Positions 11,195 to 22,405 of a DNA stretch of 64,000 bases are shown piece by piece. The stretch is from Lutjanus erythropterus. Taxonomy: Eukaryota > Chordata > Actinopteri > Lutjaniformes > Lutjanidae. Location: the NCBI GenBank assembly GCA_020091685.1, contig CM034608.1:10416522-10480521 (forward strand), read 5' to 3'. The notes under the pieces were generated by a model. The model was not told where the DNA came from and did not search any database. It worked only from the letters and a program-made list of their open reading frames with translations. A program made the position numbers and the translations under genes. Each line of letters opens with the position of its first letter. Within the stretch, counting starts at the first letter, position 1.

Positions 11195-11830
11195 AAGAAA
11201 AACTAGAAGAGGTCGCTCAGTACAGTGCAGATACGCACCGGGCAATAGATGGTGAAGTACCTACTGCAATGCCACCACAAACGCCAGGCACAACCAGTGG
11301 AGATTTGCAAAGTTCTGCCAACATGACCTCCATATATGTTGTCCCCAAATGCAACAAGATTTCAGACTGGAGCACTTGTGGCCCCTAGCAGCCAGTTAGG
11401 AGATGTCAGCTGCCAATGGAGGATGAAGAGATTTAATAAAAGGTATTAAGTGTATTTTTTTTTTTTTTTTGGCAAAATGGAAGTTGCATGTACATTTCTG
11501 AGTTATGACCAAACATGTGTTTAGTGAAGTGACTATGACCTTGACCTTTTTTCTTGAGTCCAAGTGGATGCTTGTGCCAAACGTGAAGAAAGTCCCTCCC
11601 AGCATTCCTCAGGTATCCTCTCTACGAAAATGGGATGGCCATGAGGTCACAATGACTTTGACCTTTGACCTCTGACAACCAAAATTTCATCAGTTTATCT
11701 TTGAGTCCAAGTGGTGTTCCTGATCACCCTCTACTGCCTTTGACCTGAAAACATAATGCCTCTGCCTCTGTCTCTGTCTATGGCTGTTGCCATAATGAAG
11801 TCATAAAAAGTTTTTTCAAGGTTTTTCAAA
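11195..11830 (+). repeat. Dispersed fish repeat rich in nuclear-receptor half-sites
   Basis: The segment holds two imperfect tandem blocks, each with a TGAC-rich start and GAGTCCAAGTGG (near 11556 and 11704), and ends in GACCTGAAAACATAATGCCTC. I recognise this arrangement as a common teleost repeat. A T16 run (11455-11470) is inside it. The TGACC half-sites come in direct pairs: TGACCTTGACC at 11536-11546 and TGACCTTTGACCT at 11659-11671. They are a property of the repeat family, so similar sites are probably scattered over the genome. Confidence 0.6.
11659..11671 (-). promoter_or_regulatory. Perfect DR1 nuclear-receptor site inside a repeat
   Basis: On the minus strand it reads AGGTCA A AGGTCA, the consensus for RXR heterodimers, HNF4 and COUP-TF proteins. 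It lies in the second tandem block of the host repeat. Match seen; binding not shown. Confidence 0.45.
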
Positions 11831-13769
11831 GATGTGATATGTCATAAATGTGGACAACAAAAACAATTGCCTGATTAGTCCAGCAAAATTTAAGATTAAC
11901 TGCAGTCTGCAGGTCTGTAAATCATGTACACACACACACATGCAAGTGATCACATGATCCCTGCCAGGCATAATAATCCACTATGACTAGATAGTGTCTT
12001 GCAAGGTTGCCTATATTGGCAGAGAACAAATTAAATACATTAGCGAACATTTTACTGTCAGTAACATTTTCCCATTATGTTAATAAATGCAAATTAGTTG
12101 TATATAAACTTAATTTCTGTATTCAGATACCAGAATCATGCAGGATTTATACTGGAAGTTGTTAGAAATTATTATTCCTTTTCATGTTCTGCATAAATTG
12201 TTTCCAGCAGCCATTACTGCTCATACATATCTATAGGGTTAGCCGCCAAAAAAGTAATATTTTTACCATGACAGTGATCGTGCATGCAGTGGGAGATGGT
12301 CCTGATGAAAATAAAGTTTGTTTGAAATGAAAATGAGAAAGCTATTGACAAAGATCTGACAATCTCCCTTGGCTCATTTGCATGCACTTTCGAGACGGTC
12401 CCTAACTTCAGCTCCTCAGTGTCTCCCCACTGACTGTAGCAAGGTGTGTATGATGTCTGTATGTTTATTTGATACGCTGTAGGACTGAGAAGAAGGAGCA
12501 TTATGTTTGTTGTAAATGGTGTCAATCAGAAGACAGGTATGGGAATCAGAGGGCGAATGTTACTGCAAAAACTCACATGTTTATTGTGTGTTTATTGTGG
12601 ATGCATCTGGCTTTGATTATTTCAACAACTGAAAGCTGAGCAAAAACAGACACAAGCCATTACAGGATAGACTAAAGCCATTTAATACATAAGACATAAA
12701 ATCTCATATATGCAAAATGCATTAAGCTAAAAACACTAAAGTGCTTAATTGAATTGAATAGTATTTACATTTATTTTTTATTTTTTTATTTAAAAACAAA
12801 GATGACAGGTTGCTCTGACAGTTTTACCAAAAATGACATTTGATCATAAAAAAATCTTAAAACAAATTCTGCCTGGGACACATGCACAAGTGTAGTGCTA
12901 TTTGTTCAAGTGTTGGAGCGAATACATGCACGTGCACTAGTGCAGACCACAGTTACAACCGCAGCTGCTGTGGTTGATCAGTGCAACAGACGGGCTGGAT
13001 GACAAAAATTAACATTATGTTAAAACAGCGGCGGGGATGCAGGTAGGAAATAGTGTGTGTCTCCCCAGTAAGAGAGAGATGCTTTGTGTGCATTTATGCA
13101 TGAGGCACAGCAGCAGAGCTTTTTTATTATTTGTCTAGGAGAGTTTCTTCTGTCCTGTTTTTACTTTTATACTTGTACATTTCAGAGTCTCTACTTCACT
13201 TTTTTTGGTAAAGAAGTTGAATTTTTACTTCTACTTTTTTTATACAAGTATCTACATTTATATTTGAGTAAAGAATGTGTGCACTTTTGCCACTTTTGCG
13301 TACAACACACAATAAAGAAATCACTTGGAAAGCTTTCCCTTAAATGGTGATGCAGCCTACAGGAACCAATAGAGGTATGGGTGTCTACATCAGAGACAAT
13401 ATTGTTAGGAGCGTCTTTCTGGTGTACTCCAGCAGCACTACACCTATACAATCATGGCAAAGGATTACTACATGTCTAGGTTAAATTCCTGGCTGTATTA
13501 AATGCTTTATATGTGATGAGGGCTGGGTCATACAATCTCCTGGTGAAGTTCCTCACCATCACGTGTTAAGAGACAGAAAAAATCATGTATTATTAGGGTT
13601 TTACTGTAGTCCTAATGTAATTTTTTGAGATTTGCTTGTTTCACATTTGGTCTGCTAGTATGTGGAGACCTAATTTTTGTGCTTGCGTCCTCATCGGCAG
13701 ATTCTTTTGTTTGATACTTGTAACTATCTGTATATTAGTCAATATTTTTCTTTGTTGAAGGGGGCTGTT
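11831..13769. other. No gene seen in about 1.9 kb
   Basis: AT-rich DNA. A short CA tract lies at 11927-11940 and a TGCACGTGCA palindrome at 12927-12936. Around 13180-13270 a run of TACTT / AAGTA-like words (ACTTCTACTTTTTTTATACAAG) resembles the AAGTA-rich fish repeat seen at 22225-22405, but is too decayed to be sure. Confidence 0.5.
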
Positions 13770-14060
13770 TTGCAGTACAGTGGCCAGTCATTCGGCAGGG
13801 GGCCAGCGGGAGCCGAGCTGCATGCTACAGCGTGTGTGGTGATTAATCACGCTGTGACTCTGCGTCTCTCGGGCCTGTCAACTACCCTGGCCGCATGAGG
13901 TCCGGGAACATCTGGGGATGTCTGGGGACGTCAGGGGGTGACCACGGCCCATTCGTCTCCCAGGGACAGCGACCAGACGTGCCGCCTCAATCTCACATCA
14001 TCCCCCTCCTCCCCTCTCCCTTACCTCCAGGGTCCCTGCAGACCCAGCTTGGACAAAAGG
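13770..14060. promoter_or_regulatory. GC-rich, low-repeat block, candidate conserved element
   Basis: One of the most GC-rich stretches of the window, with several CG dinucleotides and a perfect TGATTAATCA palindrome near 13840 (a paired homeodomain-type TAAT site). Short frames cover it in two phases without recognisable domains. A regulatory element or CpG-rich relic is possible; no conservation evidence available. Confidence 0.3.
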
Positions 14061-14739
14061 TGTACACTCTTATTACATGACACATAACACTCTGAGGAAC
14101 TGTGAACAGAGGAAGGCAATGTCTTGGGGCTGCACATCAGTGACAATAACAACCAGGCTGGTAATATGCCTGTTGGTGAGCTATCAAGAAGAACAACAAC
14201 CTGCTGGGTGTGGGAATAAGGCCTGACACATCGCTTTCGCGGGTACGGCTTAAGACAAGGATGGAGCTTAAAATACCACCGCAAAAAGTGGCACAGGATC
14301 ACACTGATAATATAGATAAATCTTAAAGTTAGGCTTAAAGCAGCATGTCGGCGTGAAGGTGCTGGAAATATGCAGCAGCTGAAAAGAAATAAAAGCTGAC
14401 AAAAAAGGAGAAAAATACAAAGAGGTGTCAGCAGCATATCTTCTCTTGCAGGGGTGCACAGGCAGATCAGTCTTGCTGGAAATAACTACATGGCTTCTAA
14501 CAATACAAACAATCCCTGTCCAAAGCTAAACCATCTCAGGTTGATGTGTCAAATATATCAAGCTCAGTATTCACATGATATTTAGTTGCAAAGAAAACTG
14601 GCCTCATGCATGAATGTGTTCTTATTTTTCTGTTATATTGGTTCTTAAACAAAGCAGTAAGAGGAAAATAAGTAAATCCTGTACAGGATTCATAAAATGT
14701 ACTGACAGCCACATCTTCCTACCTGTGTATGTTTATCAG
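14061..14739. other. No gene seen
   Basis: A 138-codon frame on the minus strand (14021-14437) is hydrophobic and phenylalanine/leucine/cysteine-rich but matches nothing I know; it has no good initiation or splice context. No repeat recognised. Confidence 0.45.
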
Positions 14740-15300
14740 TTACCCTGGCAGTGTAATACATTACATGCTGCTTATTAGTCCCCTAAAAAGTAATAATATT
14801 ACTTTACTTTTTACTTGGTGTCACAAATAATTAGTCACATTATGCATTATATTACTATATCAATTTTGTACCTTGTTGGCAGCCTTGTTGTGCTCCAAAG
14901 TTGAGCTGCTGATGCGGTGAATTGTGAACACCCAGCAAGCGTTTGTTGTTAGCTGTCCAGATGTCAGGTGTAGTGGAAACAACAAGTCTACCTCTTAGTA
15001 ATACATGGAGAGAGAGGCTATGTGCGCCTTTAGGCACCACAAGGCAGCAGAATAACTGCTTTGATAATTTAATTCTGTTTTTCTGTTTTGCTCCTTGAAT
15101 GTCCTACAATATTTGCTGCAGTGACATTACTGCATGCATGAAAATGAAACTGAAAGCACCTTACACAATAAAGTCATTAAAGAAAACACATCTTACAAAT
15201 CATGTAATGCAGTAATGCAGCATTACTTTGATTAGTAACTGTTTTGCAAACTGTAATCCCTCACATTATTCATTACTGGCAATGATAATAATATTACAGG
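14740..15300. mobile_element. Probable MITE with TAATGCATTAC-type ends
   Basis: Both ends consist of TAATACATTAC / CATTATTCATTAC words and both contain the string TAATAATATTAC (about 14791 and 15285). The middle is different, GC-richer sequence. This is the layout of a well-known fish element made of TAAT-GCATTAC repeats at both ends. Ends are too simple in sequence to fix exact borders. Confidence 0.4.
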
Positions 15301-15884
15301 AAAGAGTTTCTGAGTAATACACTGGCATTGCTGCTGGACAGTGATGGTGATGAATCATGCTTGATTTTAAATTGGATGAGCATGCCAATAAATTTACAAT
15401 TAGCATGTGGAGATGCCCTAATAAACCCATATAAAGGCAGCAGACTTAGTGATAGCAGGGAGTACATGCAGATGAGGTGGATGAGATCATTTTGTCTCTC
15501 ATAAAAGTTAAGGCTTTGAAAGATCTGTCTCAGGAACCTAAATCTCTTCAAATGTAAACATTTGAAATTATTAAATGAATAGTTGTGTAAGATTTTTCTG
15601 CTGTGTTTTCATAAGGCACGCATTACTTCTTCTTCATGACATTTCACGGTACAAAATGCAAGTTGCCTTTTTGTGCATATCGGCTTATGTGTGGTCCAGA
15701 GCACTCTTTAAATTTTGATCTGACCTAAGGAGCAAATGGGGAAGTACATAAGTATTGATGAATGCCACAAAACAGAGACAACATAATTTAGCTTACCGCT
15801 CACTGCCTTTACCTCAGTTTAGCCCCGGGGTGCTGGGAGCCAAACTTAGCAAGAGTATGAAAATAAATACATGAAAAGCCATAG
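15301..15884. other. No gene seen
   Basis: Unassigned AT-rich DNA. Confidence 0.5.
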
Positions 15885-16250
15885 TGATTAATGCCACAGT
15901 TAACAGTGACTAGTGTATGAGTTAATGTTATAATTGGCATTAACGAATGTATGAATTAATGCCATAGTTAATAATAACTAATGTATGAATTAATGTTACA
16001 GGTAAAATTGACTAATGTATGAATATTAATGCCCTTGTTAACATGAGCTCCATTAGAAAATGATTACTAAAGTAAACACATTAGTTAACTATTAAGTAAA
16101 TGTGAATTAATGCTTATTAAGTATTAACTAATGTATGAATCAATGCCATTGTTAGCATGAGTACAAATAACAAGACATATTAGTTAACTAGTAATTAATT
16201 GTGGGTATTAATTAATGTTAATTAATGGGCCCTTATTTTAAAGTGTTACT
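15885..16250. repeat. 34-bp minisatellite with element-like right end
   Basis: The unit contains AACTAATGTATGAATTAATG. Clear copies start near 15909, 15942, 15977, 16010 and 16126, spacing 33 to 35 bp for the first four, with a diverged stretch before the last. The array ends in GGGCCCTTATTTTAAAGTGTTAC, which looks like the terminal inverted repeat of a DNA transposon. No matching left end (GTAACACTTTAAAATAAGGG) is present, so this is probably an internal tandem expansion in a left-truncated element. Confidence 0.75.
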
Positions 16251-16779
16251 GAAAATATCTATATAACTTTTTGGGCCACAAAAAATGTTGTAATCTTTAA
16301 AATGATTTCATAGGAACTTTAAATTCAAATCTGTGTGCATGAACAATTTATGCATGAAGCCTAGCGTTATTTGTAAGTAGGTTTTATTATTTATAATAGA
16401 TCCTGTGGGTTTCATTAAACATCCCACTCCTCACTGCAGTGACTGAAATTTAAATATATAAGATAAGGGATTGTGTGTCCTTTGGATTGCCCTGTTTATT
16501 GTAATAATTCAGTGGCATAGCTGGTTGCGCAAAACAATGCTCTCAATGCAGGTGACCCAAATATTAGATTATGAAATATGCAAAGCAAGATTTTATAAAA
16601 CAAATGCTTCCAGTGGGCAGGCTCTTCACCCATTAAAACAATCCACTGAATTACTCCTCCAACCCACTGAATGTTTCTCTTCAGGCATTGTGTCCTGTAG
16701 CCTATTTTGTAAACATGAACCTGATTATATCTGTGCCACAATCCTGGTGATTCACAGTAAATCAATTCAGTGAAGATAA
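16251..16779. other. No gene seen
   Basis: Unassigned. It underlies the 3' half of the longest stop-free frame of the window (minus strand, 16496-17029, 177 codons), which is treated as non-coding; see the findings. Confidence 0.45.
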
Positions 16780-17100
16780 GATGAAGCAGCTGCGATGAAG
16801 TTAATGCAGATGAGGTATTTTGGGCATAAAAGAACCAGCTGATTATGCAGTGGCCCCCGTGCCTGTTCGTAGAAGCCAGCGTGCAGCAGAGATACATGAG
16901 CTGTGTTCCCTCCTCGCTCGGTGAGTGACGGCATGATGAATGATCGCCGGGGGGGGAGCAGAGGACATGCAGCCAGGGCAGGTTTGACATGAAGGAATCA
17001 TGGAATATACATGCACTGGCTTTGTTCACCGGTCTCTTTCCATTTCTGTCCTCACTGCTGAGAGCTCAAATGCGAGGTCTTTGGAAAATGGCAGATTTGA
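16780..17100. promoter_or_regulatory. Low-repeat, GC-balanced block, candidate conserved element
   Basis: Starts with GATAAGATGAAGCAGCTGCG (a GATA site next to a CAGCTG E-box) and runs through GC-balanced sequence with a G8 run near 16950. No repeat partner in the window. Reading as an enhancer is inference from composition and motif density only. Confidence 0.3.
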
Positions 17101-17480
17101 GGGCCTCCCTCTGGTGTGACGTTTGACAGGTGGCGGCTCATTGTTTTTCAGAGGCGAAGATTTGATGTTTTAAATCCTACGCTATTGGACTTTTCTAGGC
17201 ACACGCACAGACAGATGCACGCACAAAGAGCCACATAACACATGGCTCTCAGTGACTTAGCTGAGTGTGACGGGATTAGCATGACTCTGGTGAAACTTAA
17301 GCAAAAACCACATGGATAAAACTCTAATCTCTAATGTGAAGGTCAGTATATCTCACAAAATAAATTATTCTCAAATGGCACACAGGAAAACCCAAATGCA
17401 CATGTCCCTGTGCTCAAACACACACACAGAATGGAAAGTGGATATTTGAGTTTTAGATGAGCACCTGTCAACACCAAGCA
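17101..17480. other. No gene seen
   Basis: Unassigned; a short CA-rich stretch at 17419-17429. Confidence 0.5.
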
Positions 17481-18056
17481 CACTCTTAGAAATGAAGGTT
17501 CCCAAAAGGGTTCCTCCTGAAGGGCTGAGGTTCTACACAGAGCCATTTACTTATGAATAACCCTTTTTTGAAGAAAGGGTTTGCAAAGAGTTGTTTGTAA
17601 GACCATTAAGAGCCCCTTTTGAATGAAAGAGTTCTTTTGTTAAGGGTTGGTCAAGGATGTTTTGTACCATTCGAGGTATTTTGGTGGGTCTGAGATAAAA
17701 ACCCTTGGAATATAGACATTCTCTAGATACTCTAGATAGAACCCCCGACTGTGTTTTGGATCAAATCAGCTTGTAGCATAGACAAAACCCTTGAAATGTA
17801 AAAAGGTAATTAGTAGAACCCCCAGGGTGTGTTATTGATAAAACCCATGGGGACCCCATGGATGGAAGTTGCTTCCGGGTGAAATGTTTCAAAGATTATG
17901 CTAGGTAAAACCCTTTATGCTGGGTTAGAATTCTCTGAAAGTGTTCCATGTGGAACCTTTATAAAAGGCTCTGACAGGAACCAAAAATGGTTCTCCTATG
18001 GGGACAAGCCAAAGAACCCTTTATGGTTCTAGTTAGCATCTTTATTTCTGAGAGTG
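17481..18056 (+). mobile_element. MITE, family 1, copy 1 (full length)
   Basis: Terminal inverted repeats: left CACTCTTAGAAATGAAG at 17481, right (reverse complement from 18056) CACTCTCAGAAATAAAG. The interior is full of AAGGGTTC and GAACCCTTT words, themselves partly palindromic. The right flank is TA and the left flank CA, consistent with a TA target duplication with one change. It is too short and stop-filled to encode a transposase, so it is non-autonomous. A second copy lies at 21527-21948 in opposite orientation. Confidence 0.85.
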
Positions 18057-18475
18057 TACGTAAAAGGCAGACACGGGTGACATTAGGTCAAGTGGGTTTG
18101 GGCTGAGAATCAAATCTCTGTATAATGCTGCTGTGTTCTCTTGTCACAATCTTCATTCAAGAGGCAGCTTCTGCCTCTGTTGCATGTTTTAAGGGTGGGA
18201 CCGGCATATCTCAGAGCTGAAATGCCCAGGTGGGGATTTAACAAGAACCTTCGCTGAGTGGTAAACACATCGAGGACCAAGCGACACAACTCATCTTTCT
18301 AGCTAAATGGAAATTAATTCTAAGAGCGTTTTCGCGAATGCTCTTAAAGTTTGTCACGTTTCCCAAAACAGCACTTAGGAGCTTGTGCTTGCATGTGGGG
18401 AGGGGAATTCACTGCGGTTGAGATATTTGACTTATTCAGCTGTTTTAATCAGACATAGGAACAAATACATCAAAA
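18057..18475. other. No gene seen; imperfect palindrome 18321-18346
   Basis: TAAGAGC at 18321 is matched by GCTCTTA ending at 18346 with a CG-containing centre (GTTTTCGCGAAT). The text around it, including TTTCCCAAAACAGCACTTA, reads like an old dispersed repeat. 18060-18300 is GC-balanced and unassigned. Confidence 0.4.
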
Positions 18476-18875
18476 AATATCTTGTTACAAATTACAAATA
18501 CCTGCCCATCAAATGTATTTAAATATAATTGGTATGGGAAATATTTGTAATTGAAATAAAAGTGATTTGTGATTTGAAAATACAAAAATACGTTCTATAA
18601 AAACTAATATTATCACATTTTAGGTAGCCTCAATATGTCACTGACCCCAATCTCCCTACAATGAAAAGATAATTATAAATTTGAAGTGGCCAATCAGGAT
18701 ATCGTAGTAGTGGGAGGCTATGAATTCAAGGGTGCAAGCTGGGTGGTTTCAACCCATCCTAACCAGAAAAACTGCCATACAGGTCAGCTGTGCAAGCAGC
18801 TTATTTACATTTATTGTTAGGCAGCGACCTCTATTTGCTGCAGTAATTATGATAGAACTGTATAAGGAGCAAGAC
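18476..18875. repeat. Probable decayed repeats (TATTTGAAATAC-like, then unknown)
   Basis: 18480-18610 is made of ATTTGTA / TACAAAT words typical of a fish repeat with TATTTGAAATACA-type ends. 18700-18875 looks like a second, different old element abutting the hAT relic. No inverted ends can be fixed. Confidence 0.3.
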
Positions 18876-19236
18876 TTTGCATGTGGCTCTTTTGTCCCTC
18901 TCCAGCGGCCCCCTAATGCTTTGACAAAAAAAAAATGGAAATGGAAATGAATAACAGTTCTTATTTTAACATTACAATTTATCAATGCTCAGACCTAAAG
19001 TGATTATTACATTCTCCACTTGAAAAAATGTGCAGCCAATACAGAAAGATGTGTTGCTAATGTCAACTAAAATGTCTGTCAAAGCCTACAGCTCAGTGCC
19101 TTTTCCTCTAAATTTTGCCAGTAGCTAGTCTGGTGTTTCACTGGTCTCAGAGGGAAACAGAGAATTTAATAGTTGTAACACCAGGCAGATTTTTATTTTC
19201 TTTCGCTGTTTTGATAGTAAAGGTTGCAGACCCCTG
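18876..19236 (+). mobile_element. hAT-type non-autonomous element, left tip lost
   Basis: The right end, read from the minus strand, starts CAGGGGTCTGCAACCTTTAC at 19236, the typical CAGGGGTC-nGCAACC terminus of hAT-superfamily elements. The left part starts inside the element with GCATGTGGCTCTTTTG followed by an AGCGGCCCCCT block and ATGGAAATGGAAATG, as in the same family from memory. The first 20 to 30 bases of the left terminus are missing or unrecognisable. No transposase is encoded. Confidence 0.7.
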
Positions 19237-20550
19237 GGTTAATCACTGGACGTTCAGCAGAGAGACTGGGGTTAGTCTCTGAGGTGAAACTAAAAGTCAA
19301 TGCTGACCTTTTTTAAGTCATAAATTCCGAAAGTTATGTTTCATAAGCGATCTCACTTTTTTTTAATTTAACCCAAACCATCTTTTCCTCCATTCTGGAA
19401 GTCACTGGCTCTTGTTTACGTGTTGGTGGTGTCTGGCTCATATTTACCAGTTCTAGAGAGTATTTGTGGCTAATTGCTCTTTTCTTCTGTTGTATCATTC
19501 AATAATCTTGCCTTAGCTGCAATATCTGATCATATTTTGATTAAATACGTTTATCCGTGGGGAAATATGCAACAAACACCAAAGCAGCTTTCCTCAGTCA
19601 CCTGGTAATGAGGGACACAAATGAAATATGGTAGTTGACAATGAGACCAGACAGGACCTGGACCTGGGGATAAAAAATGTGTCTCATTTAAGAATTAAAT
19701 TACATCTTCAACAATGTATTTAAAATATGAAAATATACTCTACTTCTATTTTCAATACACTTAACTGAGGTACTGCCCATTTCTGTTTGTAATCCATGTG
19801 AAAATACTGATAACTGCAATAAAATATATGATGCTAAGTACAAAAAAGAGCATCATTCAAGGTTTGTTTACAATCAACGGTTCATGCAGGTCATGTCAGT
19901 CTGCAAATGAATGTTCCTGCATCAGGACTTTATTGGCAACTAGAAATTCTATTTTAAAAAAAGACAAATACACACCTAGTATTGACACACTTGTATAAGC
20001 AAAGAAGATATGAGAACAGAACACAAACTGTGAGTGGTGTTTCAAAAGAATTCATTTGATATAAGCAAATAAACCTTATTTCAGTGTCTCACTAAAAATA
20101 CATACAGTTGTATGTTTAAGTGCACAAAAAGCCTTATGAATACCATTAATTCACGGTTCACTGTGGTCTTCATGACTATGTATGCTATGCATTATATTGC
20201 AGTTCAGACAGTGACATCCACACATGACTGAGAGGAAGAACAGCAGGAGGAAGATAACAAAAATTGGCAGATGTGGATTAACCAATGGATGCACAACTCA
20301 AGGGTGGTTGAGTAAGCTTAAAGGTTTAAACATCGCTTAAATCATTGTGTTGCATCAAACACCGCAGGGATTCAGGGATCATGATAGACTTAATGTGAAA
20401 ATGACCAAATATGACAAAGACTTTTTATTTCTCACTTCTGCACTGATTTTGTAAAGACTCCATTTTAACTATGAAAAGCTTTTGAGAAAGGGGCCACACA
20501 GAGGCCAACTGGCATTTTAGACAGAAGCACTGAAATACACAAAAAGTTAA
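19237..20550. other. No gene seen in about 1.3 kb
   Basis: AT-rich. Around 19690-19800 TATTT / AAATA-rich text resembles 18480-18610. Nothing else supported. Confidence 0.5.
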
Positions 20551-20795
20551 GGAGCAGTATGTAACAATCGCATCCACTGCTCCACAAACACACACTCTGG
20601 AGTTTAAGTTAAGTTGACTGTGTGCCTTCTGCCTGCCAGACTCCATTAACATATCGCTCAATTGACCCATTATATAACTCTGCTCCCTCTAAAAGATTAT
20701 TGATGAGTTATTATAACTCAGAAACAGAGACTTCATTCGGCAAACATTCAACATTAATTTTAGCTCTAATTAATGTGAAACAGGCAAACAATAAC
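20551..20795 (+). repeat. Dispersed repeat family 2, copy 1
   Basis: Matches 28070-28530 in the same orientation. Shared pieces in order: ATATGTAACAATCGCA-like start, GCCTGCCAGA-TC--ATTAACAT, GCTCAATT, AACTCA-AAACAGA, CATTAATTT-AGCTC-AATTAA and GAAACAGGCAA. This copy is about 215 bp shorter because the middle is missing. Confidence 0.8.
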
Positions 20796-21526
20796 ACAAG
20801 TTACGGACTGGAATAGCAATTTCAAGGGAGGACCCCACGGCTGTAGCACTGTTGTCAGAGAAGCCAATATTTCAGTTTAGTGAGCTTCTTTAATCTCTGA
20901 TGACATATCGTGATCATTTTACAATTTATTACAGTAATTAAGTATTTTTTATGGTTGGAAGCTGATGTGAGATTGGTGTTTTTCTTTTTGGCATGTAAAC
21001 CACTTCTTAACAAGCTGAGTTTATCAAGATTTTCTGCATCAGGACTCACAGAAACAGATCACATACACACTCAAATTTTTCTTTCTTTACTAAACATCTT
21101 TAATGCTGCTGTTGACTTCACGATCGACACCATTTCCCCCTCAGTGTTTCTTTTTTACTTTTGCTGCTCTATCGCTTAATCTCCCAGAAAGCACACATTT
21201 CTGCTGGAGTGAGCTGAGCTGAGAGGCTTGAAGCGGTTGCTTGGTCAGCCATGTTTTCAGTTTGATGAAAGTCTTAGTGAAAAGAGACAAGGTCATATGG
21301 AGGATGTTCTTGCCGACTGAATCAGCAGGGCAAACAAGAAGGAGCTGCTGTTTAAATTAAACATAGTTTTAAAAAGCTGAGGGCAAAGCGCCCTGAATGC
21401 TCAGATGTCTGCGGATCCACAGAGGTGAATTTTCTGTAGCTTACCTCTCCGTTCTGTGTATCTTTATCTGTCAAATTTTGCTTTTGTTTTTCAGCTTTAT
21501 TACTGAAACACGCATCACTGATACAC
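20796..21526. other. No gene seen
   Basis: Unassigned AT-rich DNA; small frames on both strands are not credible. Confidence 0.5.
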
Positions 21527-21948
21527 CTAGAAATAAAGGTGCTATATGTGCAGACATAAAAACATATGCTCACTAGCAATCCACTCAATCATACAACACA
21601 ACTCCCAATCTGCCACCCAATCCCTTGTCCTCCTGCGTGTGGTGACATGTTCGGTGCTGGCCTCGGTCCTGGATGCGGTGTAGCAGAGAAATGCTGGTGC
21701 TCTCTAGACCCAGAAGTTTTTTCAAAAAAAAGTTACTTGGGCACACTAATGGGTGGTCAGACTGGATGCCTGCCCTTATGCCACCGTATATGGCATAATG
21801 AAAGGGGCTCTTAATGGAACACTTAGTCCTACAAATAGCCCTTGACAAACCCTTCCTACAAGAAAAGGGTCCTTCAGAAGCAAAAGGTTGTGGGTAGAAC
21901 CTCACCCCTTAAGGAAGAACTCTTTTGGAAACCTTATTTCTAAGCGTG
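21527..21948 (-). mobile_element. MITE, family 1, copy 2 (inverted relative to copy 1)
   Basis: Ends are CACCTAGAAATAAAGGTGCT at 21527 and, from the other strand at 21948, CACGCTTAGAAATAAGG. TA directly flanks both ends, as expected for a TA target duplication. The 21780-21948 part, reverse complemented, aligns with the first 150 bp of copy 1 (shared GTGAGGTTCTAC-like, AAGGGTTTG, ATTAAGAGCCCCTTT). The segment 21560-21720 has no counterpart in copy 1. Confidence 0.8.
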
Positions 21949-22224
21949 TAAGCATTGGGGAAGGAGTGGGGAGTTTTTGATGAAAAAAAAACAAAAAACA
22001 AACAGCGGATCTTGAGACAATCAACAATGCACATGGCATCTTTCAATCAGCAGGGCGGATCAGCCGGACACACTGTCGCAGACATCTGAGTGGAGATAGA
22101 GCCATACTCACTGCTCCTGGATAATGTCAGGAAAATGAATTTGCCAAAATGGGACTCTGGCTGCCCAAACAACAGGAAATCAAAGACTGTTCTGCCCACA
22201 TCTGACAGAGATCTGTTCAACGAC
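21949..22224. other. No gene seen
   Basis: Short unassigned stretch with an A-rich run near 21984-22000. Confidence 0.5.
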
Positions 22225-22405
22225 ATCCTGGATCAACAACAGATACTTTATTTAAGTAGAAGTACAGATACTTGTTTAAAATGGCTCTGGTGAAAGTATA
22301 CATGCTGATTTAAGAGAAAAGGTACAGGCTCTGAAATGTACTCAGTATAAAGTATATAGTATAGTGTAAAAGTAAAGTATAAAAGTATACAAGTAAAAAG
22401 CAGCC
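22225..22405. repeat. AAGTA-rich dispersed repeat fragment
   Basis: Composed of TTTAAGTAGAAGTACAGATA, AAAGTATA and ACAAGTAAAAAG words, the signature of a common fish element whose arms are made of AAGTA / TACTT repeats. A related fragment lies at 32190-32262. Borders cannot be fixed. Confidence 0.5.

Noticed and set aside
14021-14437. 138-codon minus-strand frame
   Set aside because: Hydrophobic, phenylalanine- and cysteine-rich translation of unassigned DNA, no signal-peptide plus cleavage pattern, no domain, no splice or promoter context.
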